Positions 32,670-41,350 of a stretch of 64,000 nt of DNA are shown one piece after another. This DNA comes from JBARDN01 sp963755705. GTDB taxonomy: Bacteria; Desulfobacterota; Binatia; Binatales; Binataceae. Under the pieces are notes generated by a model. That model saw only the letters and a list, made by a program, of their open reading frames with translations. It was not told the origin of the DNA and did no database searches. The DNA lies in the NCBI GenBank assembly GCA_963755705.1, contig CAVWKW010000002.1, positions 558,001 to 622,000 on the forward strand, in the 5' to 3' direction. The position numbers and the translations under genes are program-made. Numbering within the stretch: position 1 is the stretch's first letter; each line of letters starts with the position of its first letter.

Positions 32670-33626
32670 ATGAAAGATGATGCCGAATCACGAGAATCAC
32701 TAGCTCCCCGCCCGGCGACGGCAATCGCCTCGCATCGGGTACAACCCGGCGAGATCGAGGCTTACGCCGCGGCGCAGAAAGCGATCACCGACGCCGCGCG
32801 AAGATTTTCCGGATTCGTCGGAACCGAAGTGTTAAGTCCGGTGCCCGGCCTGCAAGAGGAATGGGTTGCGATCTTTCGCCTCGAGTCGAATCGCGCGATG
32901 CAGCAATGGCTCCAGAACCCGGAGCGCCTGAGGCTCGCCAAGGCGATCGAGGATCTGCTCATCGAGCCGTCGCGGATGCTGGTGCTGGCCAGCGACGAGC
33001 ACACCGAGCCGCCGGTCGCGATGGTGTTCACGCATAAGGTCGCGCCCGAAAAAGTGCCGGCCTACCTGGATTGGCGCCGCCGCGCCATCGCCGCCCAGGC
33101 GCATTATCCCGGCTACCTGGCGACCGAGTTTTTCGAGCCTCACGAGAAGCTCGACGAATGGGTGGATATAGTTCGTTACGATTCGGTGCGCGATCTGAAC
33201 GACTGGATGGAATCGAAAGAGCGGAAGGATCTTTTGGCAGAGCTCGACTCGATAGTTGAGTCGATGCACGCGCATCAGGTGACCGGTCTGGAAGGATGGT
33301 TCTCAGTCAATCGCGGGCCCGGTGAAACAATGGTCCCGCCGCCGGCGTGGAAGCAGGCCCTCGCGGTTTTGTTCGCGCTATATCCCACTGTGATGGTCCT
33401 GTCTTATCTTAATCCGCTGATGAAGAACTTGTCATTTGCAGTGCAGATGTTGATCGGCAACACCCTATCAGTCTCCCTGCTGACTTGGCTGGTAATGCCG
33501 CAGGTGAGCGGGCTCTTGAGCTTCTGGCTCGATCGCCACGACCACAGCGTCACGCGCGAGGTGTTGGGTCTATGCACAGTCTTGGCCGGCCTTACATTAT
33601 TCGTTTTCATATTTCGCGGGTTGTGA
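32670..33626 (+). CDS. Tandem ABM-domain membrane protein
   Basis: 318 residues. Two antibiotic-biosynthesis-monooxygenase-like folds follow each other: residues ~20-105 (HRVQPGEIEAYAAAQKAITD, then FVGTEVLSPVPGLQEEWVAI) and ~115-200 (FTHKVAPEKVPAYLDWRRR, GYLATEFFEPHEKLDEWVDI). Two or three C-terminal helices follow (LAVLFALYPTVMVLSYL, IGNTLSVSLLTWLVMP, LCTVLAGLTLFVFIF). ABM domains without heme oxidise or detoxify aromatic compounds or degrade heme. Membrane-tethered tandem versions are known but uncharacterised. Confidence 0.75.
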   Translation: MKDDAESRESLAPRPATAIASHRVQPGEIEAYAAAQKAITDAARRFSGFVGTEVLSPVPGLQEEWVAIFRLESNRAMQQWLQNPERLRLAKAIEDLLIEPSRMLVLASDEHTEPPVAMVFTHKVAPEKVPAYLDWRRRAIAAQAHYPGYLATEFFEPHEKLDEWVDIVRYDSVRDLNDWMESKERKDLLAELDSIVESMHAHQVTGLEGWFSVNRGPGETMVPPPAWKQALAVLFALYPTVMVLSYLNPLMKNLSFAVQMLIGNTLSVSLLTWLVMPQVSGLLSFWLDRHDHSVTREVLGLCTVLAGLTLFVFIFRGL

Positions 33627-33683
33627 ATGATTCTTCTACCACCGCATTGAGTATCGCGGTCTGAATGAGGTATTAAGGCCGTT

Positions 33684-34820
33684 ATGTTCAAAATGTGGTT
33701 ATCATTTCGCTATGCTCTCGCACTCTCGCTGGCGCTGATTTTCAGCTTCGCCGGAATCGGTTCCTGCTTCGCGGCATCTGCCTCCGACCTCGGATTGCCT
33801 GACTACATGAATATAATTGTGGGCGATGGCACGCAGGCGAACAAGGCCGCGGTGGCGGACCAGAACGTCCTCGACCTCGACATCGCGATGTTCGGTCTGT
33901 ACGACGACGCACTGGCAAAATTCCAGAAAAACATGCTGGCGCAGCATCCCGTAATCCTGGCGCTGTTCAGCAACCAGGGCGGACGGCTGATTCTCTATCG
34001 GCCCGGAAAACCGCCGCTGGAAGCGCCCCAGGTTCCGATTCGCTATCAGATCTACAAATCAGTTGGCCATTCCAGCCTGGCACTGTTCGAGCTGGCCGGC
34101 TCGCACCTGGGTGACGTCGCGGATCATTCATGGGAAGCCAAGATGCAAGTGTTCCGCACGGCGAACCAGGCCGCGCTGGATAGCCTCGGCTCTACCGATC
34201 TCACTGCCGAGACGCGCGAGAACCAGGCCAATGTGCTGAAGGCGAATATCAAATTCATGGATACCGCACTCAGTAAGGGAACTTATACATTTACCGATAT
34301 TCAGAACTACGCAACCGCGGTCAAACCTTTTCTCCAGCAGAACATCACTTGGGGAGCTACTACTCAGGTGCAGCATTGGATGAAGGTGGTCAAAGACTGG
34401 AAAGAGATGCTAGGCTCTGATTGGGACAAGACCTATGGAGTGAGTAATACTCTATATGTAGCTCGCCAGAACAACGTCTTGTTCAGCGTCCTGGCGCAGT
34501 TCTTCGGCAAGGACGCGATGAATACCCGGTTGTTCCTTTACGAGACCTCATCCTTTGTAACCACTCCGGATCAGATGCTCGACGTACTAATCCGAACCGT
34601 GGCCGATCGCTCGGTCGGGCAAGTCTTTTTTGGTAATTACTATTTGATGGACTATGAATTGATGGGCGGAGACGGCCGCAAGGCAATCGCCGCGGAGGAC
34701 AAGAAGTACGGCATTCCAGTTTTTCTGCCGCCGGCGGTACCGTTCCATTCGAACGAATGGCCTTTCAGGATCGATCCAGCCCAGGGTGAAGGAGCGGCAA
34801 CAATCGAGGATATAAAGTAG
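33684..34820 (+). CDS. Exported protein, unrecognised family
   Basis: 378 residues with a signal peptide (YALALSLALIFSFAG, ending CFAASA). The mature protein begins DLGLPDYMNIIVGDGT and contains QHPVILALFSNQGGRLILYR, VSNTLYVARQNNVLFSVLAQ and VGQVFFGNYYLMDYELMGG, none of which points to a known enzyme. There are no Cys residues in the mature part. It follows the ABM-domain gene by about 57 bp on the same strand. It may be one of the families of unknown function widespread in soil bacteria; only the export signal is certain. Confidence 0.6.
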   Translation: MFKMWLSFRYALALSLALIFSFAGIGSCFAASASDLGLPDYMNIIVGDGTQANKAAVADQNVLDLDIAMFGLYDDALAKFQKNMLAQHPVILALFSNQGGRLILYRPGKPPLEAPQVPIRYQIYKSVGHSSLALFELAGSHLGDVADHSWEAKMQVFRTANQAALDSLGSTDLTAETRENQANVLKANIKFMDTALSKGTYTFTDIQNYATAVKPFLQQNITWGATTQVQHWMKVVKDWKEMLGSDWDKTYGVSNTLYVARQNNVLFSVLAQFFGKDAMNTRLFLYETSSFVTTPDQMLDVLIRTVADRSVGQVFFGNYYLMDYELMGGDGRKAIAAEDKKYGIPVFLPPAVPFHSNEWPFRIDPAQGEGAATIEDIK

Positions 34821-35001
34821 TTCGTGATGCCGAAGTATGGTTCTGGGGCAACGAGTGAGTCAGCGTCGAGACCTCCGATTGTCATTTCGACCGCAGGGGC
34901 GGTGCATGTGGCGCCCGCATGGAACATGGCCGCTTCGGATTTCTCGCTCAAAACTCGAAATGAGACTCCGGAGAGTCACCGGCGATATGGCAAAAGGGAT
35001 C

Positions 35002-36429
35002 CTAGAACAAAATGACTAGTTGCGCGGTCATCGTTACCGCGCCTTGAACATTCCGGCCTTCGCCGGGATTCGGAATATAGCTCAGCACCGGCTCCAGGAA
35101 CGAACTGCTTATCAAATGCATCTGATAGTAGGTCTGAAGTATCGCCTGATTACTTCGAAACCCATATCGCCGGTTAAGCCAGGTCCAGGCCAGACCGGAT
35201 CCGAACGAATCCGCGGGCCGCTCGGGTATAAGACTGAATGCGGTAAAGCCAAGCCCGAAATAGCGGTTCGCGATCATTGTTCTCGAGTCATTGAAGCCGA
35301 ATTGGAAATAGCCAGAGACCCCGCTGTTGTCGATTCCCGCGTGATGCCGCCAGAGCCGCTGGGACCCGAATGCGTACAGGCCCTGCGCCCCCTCCTGTTG
35401 CGTGCCGCCGCCGTAAAGCTCACCGGTTCTAGCCCATCCGCCAATAGCAACTATGCCGGGTAATTTCTGATCGCCATAAAGCCACGCATAGCCAGCCTCG
35501 GCGATCGTAAAATAGTGTCCATTCAGAACCGGCGCTTCCCGCAGTCCGGTCTGAATCTCCCTGGTTCCGGCGCCATCATAAATTCCATAAGTGAGATAGA
35601 AGTTACGCGTCGGGGCGATGTTAGCGGCGATGCCGTATGCTGAATTGTAGTAACCGGGTGCGGCACCGATCATCGTTGGATTCTTGAAAATGGGAGTGAA
35701 GATGACTCCTGTGACCGACGGAATCTGCAGACTCTGGTCAGTCACCGGAATCGGGCGGCTCACATTGTTGAAGTCGGTAGTCGTCACCATTTTGCCGACT
35801 CGGAGTATCAACTTGTCGCCGAATAACCGCTGCCGCCACCACAGCTCGTATAGTTGTGTGCGGTCCATCGGCTTTGGCCCGACCAGCCCGTCATAACCGG
35901 GAACGGTTCCCGCTTTCTCGTTATCGTCCTGTCCGTCGAACTGAAGCACTGAGGCGTCAAACGAGCTTCCCGGCAGACCGATCAGTTTTTCGGCGTCCAC
36001 ATTCAGGTTGACGACTAAAAGACTGTTGAAGCTCCACGACCTTGGCTGCACTCCACCGGTGAAAAGATAATTCGAGTTGCCAATCCAGAGCCCACCCAAG
36101 CGGATGCCTGACTCGGGGGTAAATCCAATCAACCTGCCGAGCCATCCCGTTCCCGGAGTGGAGGTGACCGCGCCCGGATTCGCGCTGATCGCCGACGGAG
36201 TCGCAGCCGCAATCGGAACAGCCGCAGCCGCCGAACCCGTAGTGACGCTCGGTGCGGGAGCTGAACCCGCGGGCGCTTGCGAGGTAGCGGAGGCCGCCCC
36301 GGACGGCGCGCTATCCGCCCCGTTTGCTGGCATCGGCAATGCCAACATCCATAACAGGAGGCCGAACCATCCCGCCGCCGCTACGACGCCGAGCGGCTTA
36401 GCAAGCATCGGCGCGCGGCGAACAAACAT
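35002..36429 (-). CDS. OprB-type carbohydrate-selective porin
   Basis: 475 residues with a signal region (VVAAAGWFGLLLWMLALPMP), then a low-complexity Ala/Ser/Pro/Thr linker to about residue 90, then an outer-membrane barrel. OprB features are visible: VVNLNVDAEKLIGLPGSSFD, QLYELWWRQRLFGDKLILRV and GKMVTTTDFNNV. The chain ends in TMTAQLVILF, with a terminal Phe as in other porins. It admits sugars or other small solutes. It is downstream, on the same strand, of the molybdenum hydroxylase genes (15 bp), suggesting it may supply their substrate. Confidence 0.82.
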   Translation of the reverse strand: MFVRRAPMLAKPLGVVAAAGWFGLLLWMLALPMPANGADSAPSGAASATSQAPAGSAPAPSVTTGSAAAAVPIAAATPSAISANPGAVTSTPGTGWLGRLIGFTPESGIRLGGLWIGNSNYLFTGGVQPRSWSFNSLLVVNLNVDAEKLIGLPGSSFDASVLQFDGQDDNEKAGTVPGYDGLVGPKPMDRTQLYELWWRQRLFGDKLILRVGKMVTTTDFNNVSRPIPVTDQSLQIPSVTGVIFTPIFKNPTMIGAAPGYYNSAYGIAANIAPTRNFYLTYGIYDGAGTREIQTGLREAPVLNGHYFTIAEAGYAWLYGDQKLPGIVAIGGWARTGELYGGGTQQEGAQGLYAFGSQRLWRHHAGIDNSGVSGYFQFGFNDSRTMIANRYFGLGFTAFSLIPERPADSFGSGLAWTWLNRRYGFRSNQAILQTYYQMHLISSSFLEPVLSYIPNPGEGRNVQGAVTMTAQLVILF

Positions 36430-36444
36430 TGTCCGATGCCTTGG

Positions 36445-39183
36445 TCAAGCGTCGCGGCCCGGTTTGCTCTGAGTGCTGGTGAAAATCTCGTGATAGATCC
36501 GGTCAGGCGTGAGCGACGAGCTGTGAAAGCGAATCCCCGTCGCGTTGGTGAGTGCATTGGCCAGCGCCGGCGCGATCGGATAGATCGGCGCTTCGCTCAT
36601 CGACTTGGCGCCCAGCGGTCCAAACGCGTCATGCGTATCGGCGAAAAAAATCTCGGTGCGCCGCGGATTGTCGGCGTAGGCCGGGATCCGATAATTGCGG
36701 AAACTTGGATTGATCATGCGCCCGCTCGGGTCATAAACCATCTTCTCGGACAGCGACCATCCGAGCCCCTGCGCGATTGCACCCTCAACCTGCGCCCTGC
36801 ACTGCATCGGATTGATGATCACCCCGCCGTCGGCCCCGTGAACGCTTTGCAGGATCGCGATTTCTCCGGTGATTCGATTGACCGCGATCCGAAAGCCCTG
36901 CACCTGGAAGGTGACGCTGCGCGGCGTGCCGTACGCTTTGCGGACCACTTCCAATTGGCGTCCAGACTTTTGCGCGGCTTTGAATAATTCCGGGAACGGG
37001 ACCTTGGTCTCGTTGTAGGTGATCCCGTCGTGCTCGAGCCGGCACGCGTCGCGGCTGACGCGATAATTCTTCGACGCAAAGTCGAGCAGGCGTTCGCGTA
37101 GAGCCTCGGCCGCAAGCCGCACCGCGTTTCCGGCGACCACAGTGCCGGCGCTGGCGAACGCTCCGGTGTCGTAGCCGGTGCTGTCGGTGTCGGATTGCAC
37201 GACCTGCACGCTCGACACCGTGCTGCCGAGGACCGCGGAGACGATCTGCCGATGCACCGTCGTGGTGCCGTTGCCGAACTCGGCGGTGCCGATCGCGAGA
37301 TGATATTTGCCGTCGGCCCGCAGACCCAGTTGCGCCTCCGAGCGATGCTCCGTCGGCGGAACTGCGCCGTGCATCGAAATCGCCATCCCCTGCCCCGTGA
37401 GCCATCCCTCACCCTCCGGAGGCTTGATGCCGTTGCCGCGTTTAAGTGCGGTCTCGACCAGATCCAGGCATTGGTCCAGTCCATAGCTGCCAAATTCGGT
37501 GTCGGTGACCCGCGTGCTGTCGGCGATCATCTGATCGCCCGGCTTAACCACGTTGATCCGCCGAAATTTGAATGGATCCATTTTGAGGCTGCGCGCGAGC
37601 TCGTCCATCGCGGATTCCACCGCAAAGATCGTTTGCGTCATTCCGTAACCGCGGATCGCGCCGCCGGGAACCATGTTGGTGTAAACTGTAAAGCCGTCGA
37701 TCTTTTTGTTCGGGCAGTTGTAAACCGCCACCGCTTCGCCGCAGGACGCGTACAACGTCTCGCCGCCGTGATTGCCGTAGGCGCCGGTGTTTGAAACGAC
37801 GCGCATCTGGAACGCGCTCAGAGTTCCGTCGCTGCGCGCGCCAATCTTGAGATGCACGTTCATCGGATGCCGCGTGGTTGCGGCGATGAATTCCTCTTCG
37901 CGCGTGAACTCGAGCTTGACCGGCCGCCCGGTCTTGAGCGTCGCGAACGCGCAGATGTCTTCGGTCAAGACTTCCTGCTTGCCGCCAAAGCCGCCGCCCA
38001 CGCGCTCGCAAAAAACCCTGACCTTGGCCGGAAGCAGATCAAAGATGAAGCAAAGCTTCTGCTTGGTGATGTGCGGGGTCTGGCTGCTGGTGCGGACATT
38101 GAGCCGATGGTTCTCATCGAGCCAGGTGATCGAACAATGCGTTTCGAGATGCGCGTGCTGCACGCGATGGGTCGCGTAGCTTCCTTCGTGGATTACATCG
38201 GCGGCGGCAAATCCCTTCGCAACGTCTCCGACCTCTCCATGAATCTCGAGCAGAATATTTCGCCCCGGATTCAGGATTCGCTCGGCCAACTTCTCATGAA
38301 GCAACGGCGCGCCCGGACGCATCGCTTCCTCCGGATCGAACACCGCCGGAAGAACCTCGTAATCGACCTCTAACCGGCGGCATCCCTCTTCGGCGGCGCC
38401 TTCCGTATCAGCTACGACCGCGGCAACGCGCTGACCGACGAATCGCACCACGTCGTCGAGCAAGAGCGTGTCGCTGGGATCGACGTGGTAATCGTCGTGG
38501 GTCGCCGACGTATATAGGTGCTTCGGAACATCCTCATAGGTGTACACCGCAACAACTCCGGGAACCGCCAAAGCTGCTTTCCGGCCAATCGACCGGATTC
38601 GCGCGTGCGCATGCGGCGATCGCAGAAGCTTCAGATGCAGCAGTCCTTCGACCGCGACGTCGAGCGTGTAGCGCACCTTGCCGGTGACAATCCCCTCAGC
38701 CGCGGGCGCAAGCAGGTCCGCGCCGAGCGACTTGCCGGGCTGGTCGTCAACGGTTGATTTGACGCCACCGATCGCGTCCTCGACCGCGTGATAGCCGGTG
38801 CATCGGCAGAGATTGCCCTTGAGCGCGCGCGGCAGATCCTTGCGCGCCTCGTCGCTCAGACTCGCGGCGGTCATGATCATGCCCGCGGTGCAGAACCCGC
38901 ACTGAAATCCCGCCGCGTCCATGAACGCCTTCTGCATCGGATGCAGTTCGCCGTCATGCGCAAGACCTTCGATCGTGGTGATTTTTTTCCCCTCGGCACG
39001 AAAGGCCGGAATCAGACAGCTATGTACCGGCATCCCGTCGAGCCATACCGTGCATGCACCACAGTCGCCCGCGTCGCACCCTTTCTTGACTCCGAACCAT
39101 CCCATCTCGCGCAGGAAGGTGCGCAGACACTGCCCCGGACGCGGCTCCTCGGAAAAGGTCTTGCCATTGATCAGATAACTCAT
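36445..39183 (-). CDS. Molybdenum hydroxylase: fused [2Fe-2S] and Mo-binding subunits
   Basis: The ATG at 39183 (912 residues) lies 2 bp after the stop of the upstream FAD-subunit gene, with a GGGAG ribosome site. Residues 1-160 hold both iron-sulfur motifs: CDAGDCGACTVWLDG and CGFCTAG with CRCTGY. The rest is the xanthine dehydrogenase/aldehyde oxidase Mo subunit: the substrate-channel GGGFGGKQE, IRGYGM, and near the C-terminus AKSMSEAPIYPIAPALANAL with the catalytic Glu. Fusion of small and large subunits gives the Desulfovibrio-aldehyde-oxidoreductase layout, but here a separate FAD protein is encoded alongside. It hydroxylates an aldehyde or heterocycle; the substrate is unknown. Confidence 0.9.
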   Translation of the reverse strand: MSYLINGKTFSEEPRPGQCLRTFLREMGWFGVKKGCDAGDCGACTVWLDGMPVHSCLIPAFRAEGKKITTIEGLAHDGELHPMQKAFMDAAGFQCGFCTAGMIMTAASLSDEARKDLPRALKGNLCRCTGYHAVEDAIGGVKSTVDDQPGKSLGADLLAPAAEGIVTGKVRYTLDVAVEGLLHLKLLRSPHAHARIRSIGRKAALAVPGVVAVYTYEDVPKHLYTSATHDDYHVDPSDTLLLDDVVRFVGQRVAAVVADTEGAAEEGCRRLEVDYEVLPAVFDPEEAMRPGAPLLHEKLAERILNPGRNILLEIHGEVGDVAKGFAAADVIHEGSYATHRVQHAHLETHCSITWLDENHRLNVRTSSQTPHITKQKLCFIFDLLPAKVRVFCERVGGGFGGKQEVLTEDICAFATLKTGRPVKLEFTREEEFIAATTRHPMNVHLKIGARSDGTLSAFQMRVVSNTGAYGNHGGETLYASCGEAVAVYNCPNKKIDGFTVYTNMVPGGAIRGYGMTQTIFAVESAMDELARSLKMDPFKFRRINVVKPGDQMIADSTRVTDTEFGSYGLDQCLDLVETALKRGNGIKPPEGEGWLTGQGMAISMHGAVPPTEHRSEAQLGLRADGKYHLAIGTAEFGNGTTTVHRQIVSAVLGSTVSSVQVVQSDTDSTGYDTGAFASAGTVVAGNAVRLAAEALRERLLDFASKNYRVSRDACRLEHDGITYNETKVPFPELFKAAQKSGRQLEVVRKAYGTPRSVTFQVQGFRIAVNRITGEIAILQSVHGADGGVIINPMQCRAQVEGAIAQGLGWSLSEKMVYDPSGRMINPSFRNYRIPAYADNPRRTEIFFADTHDAFGPLGAKSMSEAPIYPIAPALANALTNATGIRFHSSSLTPDRIYHEIFTSTQSKPGRDA

Positions 39184-39185
39184 GG

Positions 39186-40004
39186 CTACTTGCTCCCCTG
39201 AAGCTCGCATCGGATCTCTTCCGCCAAATGGAAGGTCATGTGTTTGCGATAGTCAGGCGCGCCATGCACGTCGTCAAAAAAGACCGGAATCTCTTTCTCG
39301 AGCCTGCTCCGCAGACTTTTTTGATCCGGAATCTTGTCGAACCTGATTCTCAGCGGCCGCTCCGTCGAAGCCGACACGGTCAGCATGAAGACTCCGTCCT
39401 TTGAACCGAGCGTGCCGACCAGCAGCGCCGTCGATCGGCCCAAATGAGTCAGAGAAATCCGGCGAAAGGCCGATCGTTTGTGCAATGCCACGGCCGGCAG
39501 ATCGATGCGCCGCAAGACCTCGCCCGGCAGGAGGACATTGCGATGGTTCCCGATAACGAAATCCTCGATCGCGACCTTGCGCTCATCGCCTGCCGGTTTC
39601 TGGATCGTGCAGATGGCTTCCAGAGCGGCCGCCAGCGAAATCATCGGACCGGCGGGCAGCGACATGCAGATGTTCCCGCCCACCGTCGCGGTATTCCAAA
39701 TCTTGAAGGAAGAAAGAAACGAGCGGCAGCATTGATCGATGACCGGCGCCGCCGTCCAATCAGCGGGCGCCTCGAATGCGAACAGCTCGGCAATCCTGCA
39801 GGTCGCGCCTATTTCGAGACCATGGTCGCTCGCTGCCAGAGATTTCCATCCGAGACCTTGCAGATCGATCAGGCGCCGCAGATGCGGCTGCGGCTCCGAG
39901 AAAAGCCACGTCCCGCCCGCCAGCCACGCATCGCCTTCGCGCCAATCGATGCCGCCGCCTGAACCATCCGGCCGCGCGATTTCCTGAATCGTATTCAGGT
40001 CCAT
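39186..40004 (-). CDS. FAD-binding subunit of the molybdenum hydroxylase (CoxM-like)
   Basis: I choose the ATG at 40004 (272 residues) because GGAGGAGGTG lies 2-3 bases upstream. The longer frame from 40064 adds a Gly-rich start with no ribosome site. FAD motifs are present: AGGTWLFSEPQ near the start, NTATVGGNICMSLPAGPM in the middle, and the CO dehydrogenase-type C-terminal part. It accepts electrons from the iron-sulfur centres of the partner. The stop lies 2 bp upstream of the partner's ATG, so the two are one operon, with the FAD subunit first. Confidence 0.85.
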   Translation of the reverse strand: MDLNTIQEIARPDGSGGGIDWREGDAWLAGGTWLFSEPQPHLRRLIDLQGLGWKSLAASDHGLEIGATCRIAELFAFEAPADWTAAPVIDQCCRSFLSSFKIWNTATVGGNICMSLPAGPMISLAAALEAICTIQKPAGDERKVAIEDFVIGNHRNVLLPGEVLRRIDLPAVALHKRSAFRRISLTHLGRSTALLVGTLGSKDGVFMLTVSASTERPLRIRFDKIPDQKSLRSRLEKEIPVFFDDVHGAPDYRKHMTFHLAEEIRCELQGSK

Positions 40005-40189
40005 GACACCTCCTCCACCATCAACTCGACGAGACACCTTACTCCCTCGAAGGCAGGCAATCATTAGTGATCTTCTGAAAAGCGCTCAAATTTCCTTCTG
40101 AAACGTCCGTCGATGTGAAGATCTGCGATAGGCCCGACGCTGACGCGCGCACCGCCACAAAAAAGAGTACAATAAGTTGAGTTTGCCCA

Positions 40190-40717
40190 ATGCAGATCGA
40201 AACTGAACGCCTGCTGATCGAGGAAGCTCACGCCGATGACCGCGCAACGATCGACGGCTTGGTCGCACTGTTCAATTCCAATCCCGAGTTTCATCGCGCG
40301 TCTGGCGAGCGCGTGATCTGGGCGGCGGCTGACCTGGAAAATTATCTCGCCGACGATCCGAATCCTCGCTTTCCCGACCTCGAGTCACATGAGTTCACCG
40401 TGCGCGAGCGCGCGACTGGCCAGATCGTCGGCACGGTCGAGCTGATCGCGCCGGTTCCGTCGGACCGGATCAACTGGATTGCCCTGATGATGATCCAGGG
40501 CGACCGCCAGGGCGCCGGACTAGGCAGTGAAGTGGTCGCGGCGATCGAGCATGAGCTGTTCTCTTCCGGATGGAACGAAATCCGCGTCTTTGTGCATCGC
40601 GATACGGTGCTCGCGCATCAGTTCTGGACCGGCGCGGGCTACCAACCGGTCGGCGAAGCGCTGAGCGCCTCGGGCAAACCCGGCATGGTCCTGCGCAAAC
40701 CCCGCCCGGCGCGCTAG
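40190..40717 (+). CDS. GNAT-family N-acetyltransferase
   Basis: 175 residues. The RimJ/RimL-like N-terminus (MQIETERLLIEEAHADDR) is followed by the acetyl-CoA-binding loop QGDRQGAGLGSEVVAAIEHE and HRDTVLAHQFWTGAGYQPVG. Substrate could be a protein N-terminus, an antibiotic or a small metabolite. The gene ends in the first of three tandem 14-bp repeats. Confidence 0.8.
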   Translation: MQIETERLLIEEAHADDRATIDGLVALFNSNPEFHRASGERVIWAAADLENYLADDPNPRFPDLESHEFTVRERATGQIVGTVELIAPVPSDRINWIALMMIQGDRQGAGLGSEVVAAIEHELFSSGWNEIRVFVHRDTVLAHQFWTGAGYQPVGEALSASGKPGMVLRKPRPAR

Positions 40718-40753
40718 AAGATCACCGCTAGAAGATCACCGCTAGAAGATCAC
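40712..40753 (+). repeat. Three perfect tandem copies of a 14-bp unit
   Basis: The unit CGCTAGAAGATCAC occurs at 40712-40725, 40726-40739 and 40740-40753 without a mismatch. The first copy contains the GNAT stop codon TAG, and the third ends one base before the ATG of the next gene. The unit is not a multiple of three. Confidence 0.95.
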
Positions 40754-40754
40754 A

Positions 40755-41057
40755 ATGATGCTGCGCGACATCGCCTTGGTTGTTTTCGGTGTGACCATGT
40801 TTGGCCTTCTATATACGGTCATCACTCGCGACAAAGGCCTTGAAAACCTGAGGCGCCGGGAGCGGCAGGACCTCCGGAAGTGGCGCAAGCAGCATGGCTT
40901 GCGCCGCCACGAAGCGCCGCCCGGCGACACCCCGGTTCCGTTATATCCGTCCCCTTCAAGCATGCCTTGGTACGCTGGTCCATCGAGTGAGTCGGTCGAT
41001 GGCTTCTTCGCCGCACTTCGCCGCATGTTCCGTCCGCGACCCAAGGCGCGCGAATAA
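40755..41057 (+). CDS. Small single-pass membrane protein
   Basis: 100 residues: one N-terminal helix (IALVVFGVTMFGLLYTVI), then a strongly basic segment (RRRERQDLRKWRKQHGLRRH), a Pro-rich stretch and a basic end. I recognise no family. It starts directly after the tandem repeats that follow the GNAT gene. Its composition suits a cytoplasm-facing tail. Confidence 0.55.
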   Translation: MMLRDIALVVFGVTMFGLLYTVITRDKGLENLRRRERQDLRKWRKQHGLRRHEAPPGDTPVPLYPSPSSMPWYAGPSSESVDGFFAALRRMFRPRPKARE

Positions 41058-41186
41058 GCTGTCCGCGGAATGACAGACTCTCTTCGCGCCCGTTCAATTC
41101 CTTGGTTGCCCGGCGCGGCAATCTCTGTTACCCCTTGGCTTTGCTTGCACGAATCCATCCACAACCGATTCTTACCTGGAACACAC

Positions 41187-41261
41187 AGGCATGTAGCTCA
41201 GTGGGAGAGCGCTTCCTTGACACGGAAGAGGTCGGCGGTTCAATCCCGCCCATGCCTACCA
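41187..41261 (+). tRNA. tRNA-Val (GAC anticodon)
   Basis: A complete cloverleaf: acceptor AGGCATG/CATGCCT (7 bp), D-arm GCTC/GAGC, anticodon stem CTTCC/GGAAG with loop TTGACAC (GAC, valine), T-arm GGCGG/CCGCC with loop TTCAATC, discriminator A and an encoded CCA. It stands alone 89 bp upstream of thrS. Confidence 0.96.
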
Positions 41262-41350
41262 CCGTGTTTTCTGTTTGTTTCCGCCGATCGCCAACCGCTG
41301 CCCGCATTTCGCTCGCATCGCGCTCGCCAATGACTAAACTTTCTTCATAG

